The notes below the pieces were generated by a model, which made no database searches, was not told the origin of the DNA, and worked only from the letters and a program-made list of their open reading frames with translations. A stretch of DNA of 8,051 nt, taken from CAZYVU01 sp964651435. GTDB lineage: Bacteria; Desulfobacterota; Syntrophorhabdia; Syntrophorhabdales; CAYQXL01. Positions within the stretch are counted from its first letter, which is position 1. Each line of letters starts with the position of its first letter. This document shows, in pieces, positions 6,240 through 8,051 of the stretch. A program made the translations under genes and the position numbers. The stretch spans positions 1 through 8,051 of the forward strand of contig CAZYVU010000066.1 in assembly GCA_964651435.1 (NCBI GenBank). The letters run 5' to 3'.

Positions 6240-6880
6240 TGCGGGAGGAAAATCGGCGGGAAGAATCCTTTTTCATGACCGGCAAACGCATGGAATCGCT
6301 GGCCGATTGCATCTTCGCCTTTGCCATGACCCTTCTCGTCATCAACCTAGGCCTCCCGGACCCGAAAACCGTCTATGATGAGGAAGCGATCAGGCAGTTT
6401 CTCCTTCATCGCGCAAAGCTCTTTGACGACTACGTGTTAAGCTTTATCCTTCTCGCCCTTTTCTGGGTGGCCCACCACCAGCTCTTCAACCTCATCAAGC
6501 AGACGAACCGGATGTTTCTCCTTATAAGCGTATTTGTGCTTATGTTCACCGCCCTTATACCCCTCAGCACATCAATCGTCGCGCATCTCGGCCACTTTCG
6601 GATGGCAAGCCTTGTCTTCGACGCCAACCTGCTCATCGTCGGCTTTCTCTTCTATATAAGCTGGGTTTACGCTGAGCGTCGGGGGCTTCTGGAGGAAGGC
6701 GCAAGCCGGCATGACATTGCCCTGGGCAAACTGCGATCCCTCCTCATTCCCGCAGCCTCCATCGTAGCCGCACTGGTTGCATTCATCTCGCCCCGATGGA
6801 GCGGCACCGTGTACATTTCCATACCCGTCATCCTGTTTTTTATGAGAATGCACGAAAGGAGGAACCGGGACAGGACCTGA
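6239..6880 (+). CDS. TMEM175 (DUF1211)-family potassium channel
   Basis: A 213-residue polytopic inner-membrane protein, the usual length of bacterial TMEM175 channels, which carry six helices per subunit and assemble as tetramers. The family hallmark at the first helix is seen as RMESLADCIFAFAMTLLV (residues 17-34). Helix 3 and the following segment carry FWVAHHQLFNLIKQTNR (75-91) and LMFTALIPLSTSIV (101-114), both typical of the family. Further hydrophobic segments lie at about 124-145, 167-184 and 189-203, and the C-terminus is basic (MHERRNRDRT). Known members conduct potassium, and the animal lysosomal member also conducts protons. The canonical R-x3-FSD motif here reads R-x3-LAD. The Phe-to-Leu and Ser-to-Ala changes are conservative in size but affect the helix-packing motif. 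The gene overlaps the CDF gene by one base, so the two products are probably made together. Regulation of membrane potential alongside metal export is a possible role, by inference. Confidence 0.88.
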   Translation: MREENRREESFFMTGKRMESLADCIFAFAMTLLVINLGLPDPKTVYDEEAIRQFLLHRAKLFDDYVLSFILLALFWVAHHQLFNLIKQTNRMFLLISVFVLMFTALIPLSTSIVAHLGHFRMASLVFDANLLIVGFLFYISWVYAERRGLLEEGASRHDIALGKLRSLLIPAASIVAALVAFISPRWSGTVYISIPVILFFMRMHERRNRDRT

Positions 6881-6898
6881 CGACCGGCTCACCGGTCG
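6881..6898 (+). terminator. Hairpin directly after the TMEM175 stop codon; possible terminator
   Basis: CGACCGG (6881-6887) and CCGGTCG (6892-6898) form a perfect 7-bp GC-rich stem with a CTCA loop, starting at the first base after the TGA. No T run follows at once. A run of five T's occurs only at 6920-6924, about 20 bases later. It is therefore an imperfect intrinsic terminator or a 3'-end stabilising structure. Its position at the end of the CDF/TMEM175 unit, before a new promoter candidate, supports an end-of-operon role. Confidence 0.5.
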
Positions 6899-6935
6899 AG
6901 GATAAGCGCTGTCCGGCCCTTTTTGAGCGAAAGGC

Positions 6936-6967
6936 TTGACAAGTCGCCTTCCTATCGTGATTAATAT
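6936..6967 (+). promoter_or_regulatory. Promoter candidate with consensus -35 TTGACA for the Rmd-like gene
   Basis: TTGACA at 6936-6941 is a perfect -35 box. The best -10 options are TAATAT at 6962-6967, with a long 20-base spacer, or the weaker GATTAA at 6959-6964, with a 17-base spacer. Transcription from either would start after the GTG at 6968. This argues that the coding region begins at ATG 7055 and leaves an untranslated leader of roughly 80 bases. The strong -35 with an ill-spaced -10 may mean that an activator is needed. Confidence 0.4.
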
Positions 6968-7054
6968 GTGAAACATGGTGTTTCGTCTCGTGACTTCTCT
7001 GTCGTCGTACACCAAATAACAACAGGCCGGCACGAAGGCTCTCGCGGAATAACA

Positions 7055-8020
7055 ATGGAAAAATATTTGATAACAGGCTTCTCGGGGTTCATCAGCAAAC
7101 ACTTCTGCGAATATCTTGAGCGAAACAGGATTGCAGCCCTCATTAAAGGGGTAGACATTACTGACCACGATTTGAATTTTGATGACTACGAGCATCTTTC
7201 CTTCGAGTTTGAAAAAATGGACTTGCTGTCGGTAAGCGATACGGCACGGATAATTCGCGATTTCCAGCCACGCTACATCCTCCATCTCGCTTCTTACAGC
7301 AGCGTCGCCTTTAGCTGGAAATCACCCATCGAAAGCTTTAACAACAACACTAATATATTTCTCAACATCTTGGAGACGGCACGAGAGTTTGATCTCAGTG
7401 TTCGCATATTATCGGTAGGGTCGTCGGAGGAGTATGGGAATGTCCGCGAGGAAGACCTGCCGCTGAGCGAGGAAGCCCCCCTGAATCCCACGAGCCCTTA
7501 TGCCGTGGCGCGGGTTTCACAGGAGCTTCTTTCGAAAGTTTACGTGGAAGGTTATGGCCTTGATGTGGTCCTCACGCGGTCATTTAACCACATCGGACCC
7601 AGACAGAGAGACATTTTTGCCGTGGCGTCCTTCGCCAGGCAGCTCGCAGAGATAAAGAAATCAAAGCGGACGGACGGCACCATCGTCACCGGCGACGTAT
7701 CGATCGTCCGTGACTTCATCGACGTCCGGGATGTGGCGGCCGCCTACTACCTCCTTCTGCAGAAGGGCGAAAAGGGCCACGTCTATAACGTTTGCAGCGG
7801 TAAAGGAACGTCCCTGCAAGATCTAATATCGATCATGGCGGACACACTGGGCATCAACATCAACGTACTGGTCGAAAAAGGTTTGATAAGGCCTGGCGAT
7901 AACAGGAAAATAGTTGGCTGCAACGACAAGATTAGGGAGGCGTTGCGTTGGAGCCCCCAATATAGCTTGGAACAGAGCCTCCGCGACACCCTTGCCTACT
8001 GGTACAGCGTAATTCCGTAA
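7055..8020 (+). CDS. Extended SDR sugar-nucleotide enzyme, GDP-4-dehydro-6-deoxy-D-mannose reductase (Rmd)-like
   Basis: A 321-residue cytoplasmic NAD(P)-dependent enzyme with a Rossmann fold. The dinucleotide motif is ITGFSGFIS (residues 6-14), with Ser in place of the third glycine. HLASYSSVAFSW (77-88), SVGSSEEYG (120-128), NPTSPYAV (144-151), SFNHIGPRQRDIFAVASFA (176-194), RDFIDVRDVAAAY (219-231) and YNVCSGKG (244-251) match the GDP-mannose dehydratase/Rmd branch. Rmd reduces GDP-4-keto-6-deoxy-mannose to GDP-rhamnose, or the talose epimer, for surface glycans. A close relative acting on another 4-keto sugar is possible. The catalytic Y-x3-K reads Y-x3-R (Tyr149, Arg153). I chose ATG 7055 because the glycine motif then begins at the normal distance, and because the GTG at 6968 would add 29 unconserved-looking residues and overlap the promoter. 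The ribosome site (GGA at 7046-7048) is weak. The 5' half is AT-richer than the upstream genes. No partner sugar gene is inside the window. Confidence 0.86.
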   Translation: MEKYLITGFSGFISKHFCEYLERNRIAALIKGVDITDHDLNFDDYEHLSFEFEKMDLLSVSDTARIIRDFQPRYILHLASYSSVAFSWKSPIESFNNNTNIFLNILETAREFDLSVRILSVGSSEEYGNVREEDLPLSEEAPLNPTSPYAVARVSQELLSKVYVEGYGLDVVLTRSFNHIGPRQRDIFAVASFARQLAEIKKSKRTDGTIVTGDVSIVRDFIDVRDVAAAYYLLLQKGEKGHVYNVCSGKGTSLQDLISIMADTLGININVLVEKGLIRPGDNRKIVGCNDKIREALRWSPQYSLEQSLRDTLAYWYSVIP

Positions 8021-8051
8021 GGCTTCTCCCCCTCTCCGTTTCTCCGATTCT

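Noticed and set aside
6968..7054. N-terminal extension of the Rmd-like protein from GTG 6968
   Set aside because: The 29 extra residues precede the cofactor motif, which normally lies at the extreme N-terminus, and the GTG lies within or before the likely transcription start.
6572..7285. A 237-codon minus-strand frame spanning the TMEM175 end, the intergenic region and the Rmd-like start
   Set aside because: It overlaps two well-supported genes and the promoter region, and its product shows no known family features.

Overview
The window looks like a chromosomal segment of a moderately GC-rich Gram-negative bacterium. It encodes an outer-membrane beta-barrel protein with a signal peptide and a terminal phenylalanine. 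A CHASE2-type adenylate cyclase lies beside a FecR/TPR protein, an arrangement I associate with the former Deltaproteobacteria, Nitrospirota and similar lineages. That placement is weak inference, because there is no rRNA or housekeeping marker. All convincing genes lie on the + strand. I see no tRNA, rRNA, insertion sequence or CRISPR array.

Layout: (1) 2-856 is the 3' part of a class III nucleotidyl cyclase, open at the left edge. (2) 906-4196 is a very large envelope protein: signal peptide, FecR domain, TPR-like helical array, then an outer-membrane beta-barrel. The two genes are about 50 bases apart and probably form one unit that links the cell surface and periplasm to cyclic-nucleotide signalling. 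(3) 4197-4345 is a leader-like stretch with several Shine-Dalgarno-like purine tracts, followed by a small His-rich protein of unknown function at 4346-4645. (4) 4646-4877 is non-coding, with inverted repeats and a sigma70-like promoter candidate. (5) 4878-6239 encodes a cation diffusion facilitator (CDF) core flanked by two apparently winged-helix cytoplasmic domains. It overlaps by one base with (6) 6239-6880, a TMEM175/DUF1211-family potassium channel. These two are almost certainly translationally coupled. (7) A perfect hairpin follows the channel stop codon, then a TTGACA-containing promoter candidate. (8) 7055-8020 encodes an extended SDR enzyme of the GDP-4-dehydro-6-deoxy-mannose reductase (Rmd) type. 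Its 5' half is visibly more AT-rich than the rest, and it is plausibly the first gene of a surface-polysaccharide locus continuing to the right.

Three candidate systems stand out: the cyclase/FecR-TPR-barrel pair as a trans-envelope cAMP signalling module; the coupled CDF-winged-helix/TMEM175 cation pair, with a His-rich small protein upstream; and the possible polysaccharide locus at the right end. Family assignments come from motifs read by eye. Functional links between genes are inference from position.
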